Below are positions 37,082 to 48,771 of a stretch of 64,000 bases of DNA, one piece after another. Position 1 is the first letter of the stretch; each line of letters opens with the position of its first letter. Origin of the DNA: Omphalotus guepiniiformis (taxonomy: Eukaryota; Basidiomycota; Agaricomycetes; Agaricales; Omphalotaceae); NCBI GenBank assembly GCA_028554645.1, contig JAQOOI010000021.1, positions 496,001-560,000 of the forward strand. The letters are read 5' to 3'. The notes under the pieces are model-generated. The model saw nothing but the letters and a program-made list of their open reading frames with translations, had not been told where the DNA came from and searched no databases. The position numbers and the translations under genes were made by a program.

Positions 37082-37415
37082 TCTCGAGGGCCCAAGTTTT
37101 CGTGAAGTTTTCAGTTAAGCCTGAATGCCATTAGGTAATCACGCGAGGCAAATTGTTTCTGCTTTGGCCTCGAAGCAATCTCATTTGAACTTTTGAATTT
37201 GAAGGACGAGAACGAGAGAAAGACTCTCGTTCTGGTTCCCAAAAATTGGATGCTTGCGTGTATAAAGCACCTTTATCTGCTCTTCATATTGCAATAACGA
37301 CAGTCATCTAGAATAGAATACAGCACGAGTGTAAAGCACAAGGAGCTTGAACAATTAGAGTGGGGCTAGTCTAGAGAATGGTACTTTAGGGAACAACATT
37401 GTAATTAACTATAAG

Positions 37416-39009
37416 TCATGACGGTGCTCGCAGCGAACTTTCAACAAATGAAGCTCTGCTAAAAGATGTCAGCAGAACCCTCTCGTGATTCACAGTTGAG
37501 GCGTTGGCGTTGTCGTAGAGTCCTCCGGAAATTATGCTGGTGAATTGTATGCTGCTGGAACGATGTGCAGGGTATGCGATGTCGATAGAAACGGGGACGC
37601 GGTTGATGTTAAGGAATATACGGTACCCCTGGAAGCAAGTTATGTCTGGGTCAACGGCGGCACGGATGAATAAGGAGTCTGGGGCTCACACAGAATGAGA
37701 AACAGGTGAGAACCCAGCTGGTATAGACGGAGGAAATGAGCATGACGAATAATAAAAAAACCACAACACGTACCCATATAATACACCAATGTAAACGGGA
37801 TTTCTAATTCCAAACAAGGACGCTTGTGAAAGCATCGTAACTGGGGAGCGGCAAGTGGAGAACAAACCGTGAATACGAATACAAATAGTCTAGTATGTGA
37901 TAAGCCCATTGGCAACTTACCAAATATTAGGGCGAAGGCCCAGGTTCCATCTCTCATGAGTAATTTAACGACAGGGATGTTTCCCCAGCCTGCTCGTACA
38001 GAGAAGAAAAAGCGATAGAGTGTAAGGGTAAATATGAGGGTTTGAAACCCGATAGATGCACAGCTGCAGAAAATAATAAGATGTGTTGTTCTTTTTCACG
38101 ACATAACGACGTACGAGTAGAAAATCATGGTATCAGGTACGTGCACGGTGATGCATGTTGAATCGTAACGGATGCCTGGAAATGATAAGCCCAAGCCCAT
38201 AACCATCAACACGATCTCGGCAATGTAGGCGCTGCTAACGATGTACCGAACAACGCGGTTGTCAAAGTAAAGAGCATGTACTGCGTACCATGAGGGGTAG
38301 TTAGTCAGAACGATATTAAGGACGGTGTTGAAAATAAAATTGCGTACTGCGTGCAATTAGAATGCAGTCCACAGAGATAATCGTAAAAATAGATGCGAGT
38401 CCTTTTATGGCCTGCGCTCATGCTATATCAGTCGAGCGTTACACAGGGAATTATACAACGACGCACCAGCCAAATGTAGCATCCACGATTAGAGAGGTTC
38501 AAGGCGCCCGTGCCAATCAGCACAAGGGGTCTACATGAGAATGAGATTCCGATTCAGAGAAGACGGTCAATGGATTTCAGGACGCACATCTGAACAAGGA
38601 GTGGCGCGTAACGAACGAGAAAGTAGTTGACTTTCATGAACGACCAAGGTTTTCTGGTCTAAGGGCGTCAATCTCTCGCCATAATGTCCGTTGATGAGAC
38701 GTACGGCCACACGAAAGCAACCTGAAAATGCAAATGAATAGGCAATTCAGAAATGAGGAGTATGATACGTACCTCTTCATTGAATGTGATGATTATGTCG
38801 TAGAGAAGGAGCGTGAAAGCAGCGACTGGAGGTGAAGAAATCTGGTGAGATGCACAGTAACAAGCAACACTAGCATTGAGCTCAGAAGGCGTACCAGAGC
38901 ATCGAGTAACATCCTGTGATCCCTTTACAGTATCTATTGCTGAAGGACCCACTGTTCTCCACGCTTGGGCGGGTTCTGCGAGGACAAACAAGTCACTGGG
39001 GAGAGACAT
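37416..39009 (-). CDS. DUF6533 multi-pass membrane protein
   Basis: Several small exons in minus frames. The N-terminal DUF6533 block reads AAFTLLLYDIIITFNEEV, then VAFVWP, then RKPWSFMKVNYFLVRYAPLL. These are the signature elements (LLLYD, a conserved Glu, W-P, K-x-x-Y-x-x-x-R-Y). Further hydrophobic helices follow at about 38.1-38.35 kb and 37.6-37.95 kb. The end carries the family-like segment GYRIFLNIN and a tail with repeated Ser/Asn, stopping with TGA at 37416. DUF6533 proteins are numerous in Agaricomycetes and have no known biochemical role. The ATG at 39009 (MSLPSDLFVLAEPAQ) is the most likely start. Exact splice sites in the middle were not all resolved. Confidence 0.72.
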
Positions 39010-39680
39010 GCATTGACTGATTCTAGGAAATTCTAGAGGGAATCCATTGAAATTTGAAGAAAAGAGGAAGCAGCAGGAGAGCGCACCATCCAAGCTGGTC
39101 GTGAATTGCTCTCCTACAAAATCGCCCTTCCTCTACACAACGAGCGCTCACGAAGGCTATCTGCGCAGCTCTTGATGGTTGTCGAAAATCTTTACGACTT
39201 ATGTGACCAATTGGGCGGACAATTGAAATGGAAAAGGCTGATGAAACCGTGAATCCCGACTCCAGACTCCTATCAAATTGCAGGGCTGATGGACCCCAGT
39301 AGTGGTATTCTCCTGAAGGCGAACCTACATAGGCGAACCCAGCGCGAACCTCCTTGGCAATGTCGCTGAAAATGTCTTCTGTAAACGGCATTTTTGAAGT
39401 GAAATTTTTTTGAACGATGAAGATTTCGAAATGGTGATGACTGTACCGTGACTGGTCTGAAAACGCGGACTTCGACTGCAAAAGGAGTTATCTTTCCTTC
39501 CAACTCTCATGTGGCATATATGCTCATATAGCGCCCATATATTCAAACTTCGTTGAAGTCTTGAACGCGAAACAGTCTTAGTCACCGTGAATTCATTTCT
39601 GATTTCACGTTGACTTGTAGAATAAACGTGATCATGGTTCGTTTTGTTGTCTTTTTGCTGGTCAATACTCTGATAGTAAA

Positions 39681-40961
39681 ATGTCGACCAGATCCAGGGA
39701 CCCATCTATAGTTTCCAATAGCAAACGTCTTATTGCACATCCTTTCTTCTCCTTGACCATCGCGTCGTCCACGGTCAGTTCTCCTCATTCGACTAGGGAT
39801 GTTATTTAAATCTGACGAATGTGCAAAGGTAGCATGGGTCATAGCATTGATTTCACAGTCGGTTGTAACAGCACGAGGTGAGCATCATTGTTTCTGTTTC
39901 GTGAATCTCCGCTGAAGGTTGCCTGACCCCAGTAGGCCATAGTGTCGTTGGCGTACTCTGGTTTGCAATAATCCTTCAACTTTGCAACAATGCCGCACTC
40001 CTCTACGGCGCGTTATATAATTCAATAATGCCGTTGCGACTGCATATCTCGATTTTCGCAGCAATGTCCGTAGTATTGGCCGTAGTCGGGATTGACGCGA
40101 ATATATTCTCCGGGACGCCATCTCGAGATGTACTGGCAGCATCTTGGGTTTTTCTGTCAGTAATCGACATGCTATGGATTATATTCCTGACTTCCGAAAA
40201 CCCCTCGCTGCTGCTCTCCTTTTTGTATGTCATCACGTTCAACTGCATAACTTTTGTCTGAATGTCCAAGCAGCCGCACAAACCTGTTCTCGCCTGAAAC
40301 GGCTAATAGAATACAAGACCAAGGCGTCACTGTCGAAGCCAAGTTGAGTACTGAAGGCGACTTCCTGGTAAACAGTCGTGACCACTGGCACGACGAAGAT
40401 TTACCCCTCGATCCTCCCAATCAATTTCAAGTAACGCCTGCCACCCCAACGAGTGATGCTCAGAGCGATTTCACTGTCGGGCCTAATCACACATCCGAGT
40501 CCCTCCGCCTTAACAATTCGTCAAAACCTTCTAGATTACGTCCGACCTCTAAACCCTCCGAATTGACCAATGACCATCGTTCATCCAACTCTCGGTTAAC
40601 TGCTCCGACAAGTGTCGCCACTCCAGGAAGTAGCGCAGCGAGTACCGTTTATTCCTATATGCAAAAGGCCTTGGCTCTATACGACTGTGCGTGTTTCTGA
40701 ACTATTGCCTATATCACGGTCTCAAATCAGAGCTATTTCAGATACTGGTGATCCCGATGACGAAGAAGAGCTGAGCTTTAGAAAAGGCGAGATTCTCGAA
40801 GTTTCCCGCTCACAGGACAAGAAATGGTGGCCTGCTCGAAAAGATAATGGCAGAGTAGGAGGTGAGTTTAAAGCTCTATTCAGCTGCCACTGCCTCTATC
40901 ATAGCTAATCATCCTCATGTCACCAGTTGTTCCGTCGAATTATTTGCAAATCATTCGATGA
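39681..40961 (+). CDS. SHO1: High-osmolarity sensor Sho1 (four TM segments plus SH3)
   Basis: Exons begin 39681-39773, 39829-39877 and 39933 onward. The N-terminus (MSTRSRDPSI) leads into TM1 (HPFFSLTIAS, AWVIALISQSVV), TM2 (VGVLWFAIILQL), TM3 (LRLHISIFAAMSVVLAVVGID) and TM4 (AASWVFLSVIDMLWIIFL). NIFSG after TM3 and FLTSEN after TM4 are family signatures. A long Ser/Pro/Thr-rich cytoplasmic linker ends in an SH3 domain: KALALYDY, joined across an intron, DDEEELSFRKGEILEVS, KKWWPARK and the closing VVPSNYLQII. Sho1 sits in the plasma membrane at sites of growth and connects osmotic stress to the Ste11-Pbs2-Hog1 MAPK cascade; the SH3 binds a Pro motif of Pbs2. The junction near 40.23-40.28 kb is uncertain. 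The next two genes are on the same strand. Confidence 0.9.
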
Positions 40962-41525
40962 TGTTGTTCTTTGCTTGATCAGTTTTATTGGTTAGCCTGT
41001 TGTATGACACCCTATAAGAACAGCCATGCTAAAGCTGTCACCCACATTCAATGCCTAATTCCCTTCATCCGCTGTAACCGGGAGTGACTGTAAAATTCAG
41101 GCTCGCTTCTCGTATACTATGTCTTATCAACATACCGTATCAGATGATCGCCCAAAGTCGTCAGAAAGCTCCAATAGAAATACACCGCACCTTTTGGTTT
41201 ACCAGACCACCATGAGGCATTTTTGCTTCCCAGGAAATTGCCTTCGAGAACAGGTTAATGGTGTACGCTGCCGTGATATGACAGTCCTGACAAGGATCAT
41301 GGGAGATTGGAAAAGGGCCTTACAGAGGTCTTGAAACTATTCTTAGCTCTTTGATTCAGATAGTGGTGGTCGACTCTGAGGCTTTGCATTGCGATTATAA
41401 TCCGGCCTTCTGTGCACTCCAACTATCTTTTGTCGGCCCTTGTCAAGCTCTACACCAGTCTACACTGCCATTTCCTTCAAATCCACTGGGCTTCTGGTCA
41501 ATTTCGATAAGGCTACAAGTGTATA
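40962..41525. other. Intergenic, no supported gene
   Basis: Short frames at 41119-41334 and 41351-41608 have no motif. The region probably holds the 3' end of SHO1 and the promoter of the next gene. Confidence 0.4.
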
Positions 41526-42652
41526 ATGGGAGGACAATCCGAGTCCAGCTTTACTTCTACCACGACCATTTTCCCTATTCCAGCTCCAAGAAACCAGCCG
41601 ATGTCTAGTAGTCCGCATCGCAGCTTACGCTCGGTAAAGGGACGTATTAATCTTCGCCCTTCTGTCCCGGTACCTTCTGCTTCCCATACCTTGGACACGA
41701 TAGACAGGTCAGATCCGTCCCAAGTGTTGACAGTTTTGAATGGAAAAGAGAGCCTGGGAGGTCGGACAACAACTGGAAGAACGTTCGACTTGACATCTCC
41801 GGAGGACAACGAACAAGTACGTGCCCAGATGAAAATCCGTTGCATGTCTGTCTTTCTCACCCACTCTCTATAATCAGCACGCTCTGAGTCTGCGATCCAG
41901 ACTCGGAGACAGGGGCATTACCCCAGGTCAAAGCAGTGCGCTTTTAGCGCCTCAGGCGTCTACCTCGGCTTTCGAGCGCCTTTCAAAATATTCAGAGTTA
42001 TCATCAAAGGAGCGGAGGCGAAAGAGGAGAGAGAAGTATTACAGTCCGCTTCCACCGACTCCTGCAGAGGAAACGACGGGTGATTTGTCACCAAACAACG
42101 AGCCGGCGCATTACGATCGTCTTGTTACTCGTGTAAGTAGTAGAGCTCTAGTAGAGCTACTATGCCTTGGAATCATCTCGGGATTGATCAGCATTGTTGT
42201 TCAGGATGCTGCTTCCTTAGCTTCAAGCTCCATCACGAATGTTTCGTCCGGAAGTAATTGGGTGTCGAGCAAAGAGACCCTGAAGGAAGCTGAAAAATGT
42301 GAGTGCTCTTCGTTGTTTGTGATATCACAGTCGAATTGACATTTCAACCAGATCGTCCTGAGGAGGTACGTTCTCGTTAGATCGCGCTTATTTGCAGCCA
42401 TGTCTTGACTAATTTGGGGTTTGCGTCTTGCAAGATCTATTCGGTGCGATCTTACGAATGTTCATTAGACTCACTTCCTGATCGTGTATGCAGCATTTGC
42501 ATCGCCTCGCCGAGCGCGAAATCAGTAAGACTGGAAATGGATCGACAGATACAGAAAGCACTCTTTCGCCCCCTACCTCTCCAGCTCTAGTGGGTGCCGT
42601 GCCTGCTATCGTCCAGAGTCGCCAATACCGGGACAAATTGTCGGAGATGTAG
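41526..42652 (+). CDS. Ser/Thr/Pro-rich protein, function unknown
   Basis: I do not recognise it. The model starts at the ATG at 41526 and ends in TAG at 42652. Exon 1 is Ser/Thr/Pro rich (RSLRSVKGRINLRPSVPVP). The next exon carries a basic stretch (KERRRKRREKYYSPLPPTP), which could be a nuclear signal. Two stretches follow the intron at about 42134-42205: TNVSSGSNWVSSKE and DLFGAILRMFIRLTS. The last exon ends LVGAVPAIVQSRQYRDKLSEM. The junction near 42465-42500 is not resolved. Only 62 bp separate its stop from the kinase ATG, so the two might instead be one transcript. No catalytic motif was found. Confidence 0.5.
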
Positions 42653-42714
42653 TCGTCCTGTCTGTTGTCAATTCCGTGCATATATGCTAACATAGACCAC
42701 CTCCTTTGAACTAG

Positions 42715-45296
42715 ATGTTGTCAGGGATATCAAACGGAGCAAAAGTTTACCATGCAATCGTAAAGGATGAACCGCAAGTTGTAAAACTGGTCAAGAGCGT
42801 ACTTGTTTCGGCGCAGGACAAACGAGCAGCCTTGGCTTTGAAGGGTCATGATGCGGAGTTTTTCATGGATGCTTTGCAGGATGTCAGTACTTTTCCTGTC
42901 ACTCATATTCCGTCAGGCTGACTTAGTGCTGCCTTAGGTACTCGATCATTTCGCGGAGTCAGAAGAACTGCGTCATGACGCACGTCAGCTCCTAATTGAT
43001 CTCTCCAAGGCTTCAACGAACCTTCCCGAGTCGATGTTTATAGTCGGTGTTGAGCCAGTGAGAGATAGGAATGCGCATGGAGGTACCTTTGGTGATGTAT
43101 ACCGAAGCTCGTACGAGGGTAAGCCAGTTGCACTCAAACGGCTGAGAATCTTTCAGCCTGCTGAGCGGTCGAAAGTCTATCGAGTATGTACTCTCGTTAT
43201 CCATTGAAGACAGCAATTGACCGTGTTTGCACAGAAATTCTGCAAAGAAGCGCTCATCTGGCAGCGGCTCTCTTGTCAGTTCGTGCTGCCATTTCTGGGT
43301 ATAGACGCGGAGAATTTCCCGAGGCAACCGTGCATGGTGTCACCTTGGATGGTCAATGGTACTATAAATCAGTTCTTGAAGAAAAATCCGAAAGTGAATA
43401 TCGACAAATTGGTATGTGGACCCAATTATCAAAATTGTCGGATTTTCTGATGTATTATACGTAGTTGTTTGAGATTGCTCAAGGAGTAAACCACCTTCAC
43501 TCTCAAAACATTGTGCATGGTGACATCAAGGGTGTACGTTCTAGTCGCTTCCGTGCTACAGTTTGCCTGCTGAGCTGATCATTGAACCTGATCTTTGCAG
43601 GGTAATATCTTGATTGACGAAGGATGGCAACCTCGTCTCGCTGACTTTGGACTGACAATCTTCGCGGATGGGACGCGTCAAAACACCACTGATCAAGGTG
43701 GCACGCTACGATGGATGGCCCCAGAACTTCTATATACAATGCGAGGCGTGGACAATTTCAAGCGTACTTTCGCTAGTGACATGTACGCTTACGGATGTCT
43801 CTGTGTCGAGGTACGAAGCCTCTTCAGAATCGAGACGTATGCATATATTGAGCTTCAAGTTTTTGTCGAGCTTTACACAGGGCAGGTCCCATTCGCCGAT
43901 ATTCGCAGCGAAATCATGGTTCTTGAAGAGGTTCTGAAAGGCAATCGACCTCGACGACCTTCGGGTTCCAATGCCATGACGGACTCTTTATGGGTTCTTA
44001 TCAAGGCGTGTTGGAATCAGGATTCTGATTCACGGCCTAAGAGCAGAGAGGTTGTTGATCACCTCAAGCACATTCTACGACAATCGGCTACTGACCCATC
44101 TGCATCACCTTCGTTGAGTCAATGGGAGCTCTCGAAGATTCATTCGAGCTCGTCGTTGACCAACAACCGCCCCATATCTCTATTTGGCCAGATACTAACG
44201 CCAGAGGAAGTGCGTAATAGGGAGCATTTCGACCATGAGGCAGCTTTGTATAGATGCCTTAAACGAATACGAAGACATGCGGATCCTGGAAGGATGTATC
44301 ACGATCTCAAAGTCCTGAGACAGAAGTACGTACAGTTCTTGTTGTGCATCATTGCTACTGGTACTATGATTCCTTACATCTATCTTGGCAGCTTTTCTGT
44401 GAATCTATCAGTTGCTTCGGTAAAAGATACAAACAGCAAGGTCACAATCAAGCAACTGGAAATATCCAAGCTAAAAGAGAAGACACTTTCGCGTCTAGTT
44501 GACGAATTCCACGATATGCGCTTTTTGCACCACCCTAATCTTATCAATTATATTGATCTATTTCAGTATGAAGATCAAGTGTGGGTCGTCCTGGACGACG
44601 TTAACGGACTTTTATATCTCAGAAAAGCCGTAGCTGCCAATCTCAGCCGAGATCTAGGGCTAAAGGAGACGTTCATAGGCACTGTACTGCTTAATGTCGG
44701 CCAGGCGGTGCACTACCTCCATCGACATCGCATATGCCATGGAAATATAAATGCAGAACAAGTCTTGCTAAGTTACGATTGGAGGAGGAAGACTGGGAAA
44801 CTGGTTCTTGTACGACTGAGTAAGCGATTTCGGAGTAGTGAAGGTGGCGCGGATGCTGATTGTCATTCTTCAGAGTTATGTGCAATGATCGCAGACCCTG
44901 ACAGTGTTCCAAGAACCAGAAAGCGTGCTCCTGGATCTGGAAGTAACACAGAGGCAAGATTACAAAGTGATATATGGGATCTGGGTATGTTAGCCGTTGG
45001 TATGCATTTTGATGTCTTCCGTAAACCTCCTTTGACACTCAAATGATTCTGTTGTCTTTGTAGAAATGTTTGATAGCACAGGAAGTTTGGATTTGGAGAG
45101 TGATCATTTCCTCGATGAAATGGCTGCTTCCAGTCCTCCGCCTTCTAGGTCTTTACTAGAGTTCATTAGAAGAGCGACGAAAGAGATTGCTAGCGAACGG
45201 CCGTCGATTATGGAGCTACTCAAGGTGGGTGAACCATTAAAATGGATGAGATAGTCATTGAAGTTGGATGCATAGGACCCATTCCTAACCAGATAA
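42715..45296 (+). CDS. Tandem kinase plus STE20/PAK-like pseudokinase
   Basis: The first domain is a complete protein kinase. It has the glycine loop GGTFGDVYR, ATP Lys in VALKRLRIF, catalytic loop HGDIKGGN (Gly in place of Arg of HRD, usual in fungal TKL-type kinases), DFG in RLADFGLTIF, and APE in LRWMAPELL. Without an intervening stop it continues into a second kinase-like domain. There VTIKQLEISK keeps a Lys, HHPNLINYIDLF and QVWVVLDDV resemble STE20/PAK lobes, but the catalytic loop is ICHGNINAEQVLL (Asp to Asn) and the DFG position reads LVRL, so it should be inactive. The closing RPSIMELLKDPFLTR (final exon after a short intron) is the usual STE20 end. A regulatory role of the pseudokinase on the kinase is inferred. 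It lies next to SHO1. Confidence 0.85.
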
Positions 45297-45420
45297 ATAT
45301 AACAAGCCGACCAGCACCTTTCAGTGTTGGCACTAGCCACTGCGCATTAGTTGAGATATCCTACATTTGTAACTACCAATGTACTTATATATATTGCATG
45401 TACATACCTTGTATCAATCC

Positions 45421-46887
45421 TCAAACAACCTTTTTCCCTCTCCACAAAATTGCAAACGATACAAACTCTAATGTCATCCCACCCCGATGACCTTCATCCA
45501 TCAGCCCCGCCGCTACCAACCCATCCAACCAAAGCGGTACAGTCAACGTAAACCACGCTACCACCCAAAGATACCCGACAATCCTCCACCAGTGGCTCTT
45601 ACTATACGATGTAAAAGCCCTGCTCTCTTGAAAAGTCCGAATGGCGAAATCCTCAAATGTGATCACCACAGCCTGTAGAACGAAGAACCAAAAGCTCCCT
45701 CCTCCTCCTCCTCCGAGCACTGCTCCTCCTTGTCCCCTAGTGGGACTGAGCAATCGCGATCGCGATAAAGTCCCATTTGATACTGAGTTCCGCTCCTCGA
45801 GCACCATCGCAAGAGAAGGGGCCGCCGGGAACGTGTACTTGATTGGAATCAAGGATGAGTTTCGCGTGAGCATGTATTCACCTAGTTGATGTATGATTCC
45901 GGAAATGACGAATGCGCTGAATAGCTGAGTGTAAGAAGAGCCGAAGGTCCCTTTGCTAAAATTGAGAACCCTATGTGCTAGGAATTTACCGTGGGCCGAT
46001 CCGAACTGTGTAGAGAGATCGTCAATCAGGATAAGCACTGGGAGTACTGTAGATGTCAAGATACGTACTCTACGAAAGATCTGGTGCCAGGTTCTCCTGG
46101 ATTTGACGAGAGGAAACAGGTAAGTTCACGAATATAATGAGAACCCGAGACAAAACTTTACGAACCCCCAAAATCGACGCACAGTATACGCGTCCTTCCA
46201 AGCTCCAAATATCGGCGGACACTCACTGGGAGAGCTAATCCCCGTAGCGACAAGTACAACATTATACGCCCGATTCTGAAAATTGATATACGCATAGATA
46301 GGTAACGCGAACGAGAGAATACTGTAGATTCTCCACATCCACCCGTACGCGCCTAACCCAGGACTATCAATAGCAAAGACAGGATTCGCGCGGTTGAGGT
46401 ACCGCATGCTATGGAAGAGGATCGCGAAAAGCGCGATGTATGTCGTCTGGACCATGATGAAGGATTTACGTGAAGACGAGGCGGGTCGGGGAGGTAAAGC
46501 GTATGTCGATTCATGTTTCCAGCCGATACCTCTAGGACTCAAAGTCAAATGAATCGCCCACTTGAGTCTCTCGAGCCAAGGCAGATCCGAGATTGGTTTC
46601 TGCGATTTCTGCGCTCGGAGTTGTAGCTCCTGCACGTCGTCTGTGATCAAGAGGTAATCAGAAGCAGTGAACAGCTCGATAGCGAGCATCGTTCCCATCT
46701 GCCATTCCTCATTGCGGAGACCAGTAGTTGTTTGGAAGATTGTGCGGAGGAGGGTGTATGCGATGAGGAGGAAGAGGAGACGTCGGAGGGGTAGATGTCG
46801 AGTTGTTAGGCCGAGGAGGAAGAGGAATACGAAGAGGAATAGGTTGGAGCGGGAAAAGGAAGGTAGCGCGGAGGATTCTGAGCGCAT
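45421..46887 (-). CDS. Wax-synthase-like MBOAT acyltransferase
   Basis: Three exons: the first from ATG 46887, joined after RRFWG to RTWHQIFRR (TGG GG then GT...CCAG then GAGAACC), then to FGSAHGKFLAHRVLNFSKG, ending at 45421. At least eight hydrophobic helices are visible (LFLFVFLFLLGL, FILLFHSM-like, VVAWFTLTVPLWLDGLVAAG). PPIFGAWKDAYTVRRFWGRTWHQIF is split over two exons and matches the wax synthase domain (MBOAT_2) consensus. SGIIHQLGE supplies the conserved His. Members transfer acyl groups from acyl-CoA to long-chain alcohols or, in fungi, to terpenoid or meroterpenoid alcohols, in the ER membrane. A Gly-rich loop (GGGGGGS) is unusual. An upstream exon may exist, because codons before 46887 are also open. 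Confidence 0.82.
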
Positions 46888-48771
46888 GAGGGAGATGTCT
46901 TTCCAAGTAAGGGAGTTCTCAAGGAAATTTAAGGCAAGTTGAATGAATGTCCCGAAAGTGACGGGGAACCAGAGTGATACCCACAGTGAAAATAGACAAT
47001 TTCGTTATCATAATATTGATTGTTCATTCCCCGGACTTGGGCCGCGTAGCGAACATTTTAGCTGTGTGCCTTCCTGATTTCTTCGTGATGAATTCCGGGA
47101 ATTGAGACTATACAGTTGTGGGCTATACCACCTTTTGAATGGCAGACACAGTTCTCAACATTAACGCAGATGTTGATAGAACGGGCTTGCTCCGGATCCT
47201 AGTGGCGTGTCAGATGTAGATTGTAGATTCATGTTGCGGGATAATACTTGGGTCCATTCATCTAACATTCTTGAGAAGCAGAATGCCGTCGCTCTTTGAG
47301 AAAGACCGGAATCATAGAAAATGGAGAAGTTTGGAAGAACAAGCCAACCTTGATTTCTTGATCTTGGTCCAAGCCGAAACGCCCACCGAATGTCGCTGAA
47401 GTCGCGACACTTCCTAGTAGCCGTGCATACTTAGACTATATAGATAGGAACAGGCGTCCTCGAAGAAACATGACCATTGCCCAATGCCAATACGACCGAG
47501 CCCCACGAGACGATTGTTATTTGCTGGCGTTCTAATATAGGTTGACATAGACATCTAGAAAAGAAGCAAGAAGCATGATGATTAGTATGAACAGAAAACA
47601 TGTACCGGCGATACTCTCGGAGGATAACATGAACGAAAACAAGGGAGCCAGTAGGAAGCGCTAGTACTGGAACATACATGATGAATTCACTGTCAGAATC
47701 AACTTGGAAGTTCTCCGCTTGACCGCAGTGAGAAAGTTGGGGAATTCCGGTTGGGAATAGAACGTCTAGACTTGATTATTTAGCACTGCATTGAAAATTA
47801 AATCTTATTTCACATATTCATACTTACATACGTCCGCATTGCAGTGCAGTGGGCCAGTGGCAGTTGACATTCAGAAACTCTTGAAGCTTAGCTTGATGAG
47901 TCACTCGGATCCGCCTCGTCCCACGTCGGAACCGTCTGCCAGTACTGAGGCTGCCATGAAACAAGACATCGGAACCGCACCATGAGAGAAATCCCTTTTA
48001 AGCCTGCCAGAGGAAGCGGCGACATAACCAAATCACGTCCGAAACACTTCGGCAAGTTGCTGGGATTCGTGCCTGCTATCGGAGCTTGAAAAAAAAAGCT
48101 GGAGGTCGTCAATTTTGAAGTTTTGAAAGATGAGGACCTTGAGGCAGCTTGGGTACGAGGACGTCAATATCAAGGTGCTGCTAGAAGGCACTTCTTCAGT
48201 CTCAAGGTCGCCTCCATCTCAGCTTCGTATGTCGTTCGTATTTAACTGAACTTGCCCAAGTCTTACATACTTCATGTGTAATCTCTTGAACATGTTAAAC
48301 GCAGCATAACACCAATTCATTGTTCATGCAACACTTGCATGTCTCAACTATGGAGTACCTTACTTCTGGTTCTGTATGCCTACAGCGGTACGTACGTACG
48401 TACACTAGATATATGTATATATGTATATTGTTGAAGAGAAATCTTATGAACCTTTGGATCTGCTGTCAACATGATAAATGTAACGGAGGGAATGGTAATG
48501 GTAAAGGAATCGTAGAAAGAAAATCGAAGATTCGACAGCACAACATCATAGAAAACAACGAAGTTAAAAAGATTACATGGGGGGGGTTTGGAGGGAAGGG
48601 GGATGCGACATCGCGCTAAGCAAGTGGGTGGGGAATGATGGTTCATCTGCGAACATAATCGTACAACGAGCACCGAAGGAACATATAGGCGAGTCCTTGG
48701 TAAATATGAGTGGGGGAAGGGGGATTGGGGGTTCATGAAAGAAAGACGGAAAGAAAGACGAAATCATGCGT
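46888..48771. other. Intergenic, no supported gene
   Basis: About 1.9 kb. Contains a short (TACG)n and (TATA)n run at about 48390-48430. Small frames at 47431-47679 and 47791-47985 lack motifs. Confidence 0.4.

Noticed and set aside
48390..48430. TACG/TATA run as a regulatory element or telomeric repeat
   Set aside because: A short simple repeat without telomere-type units; no gene start nearby.
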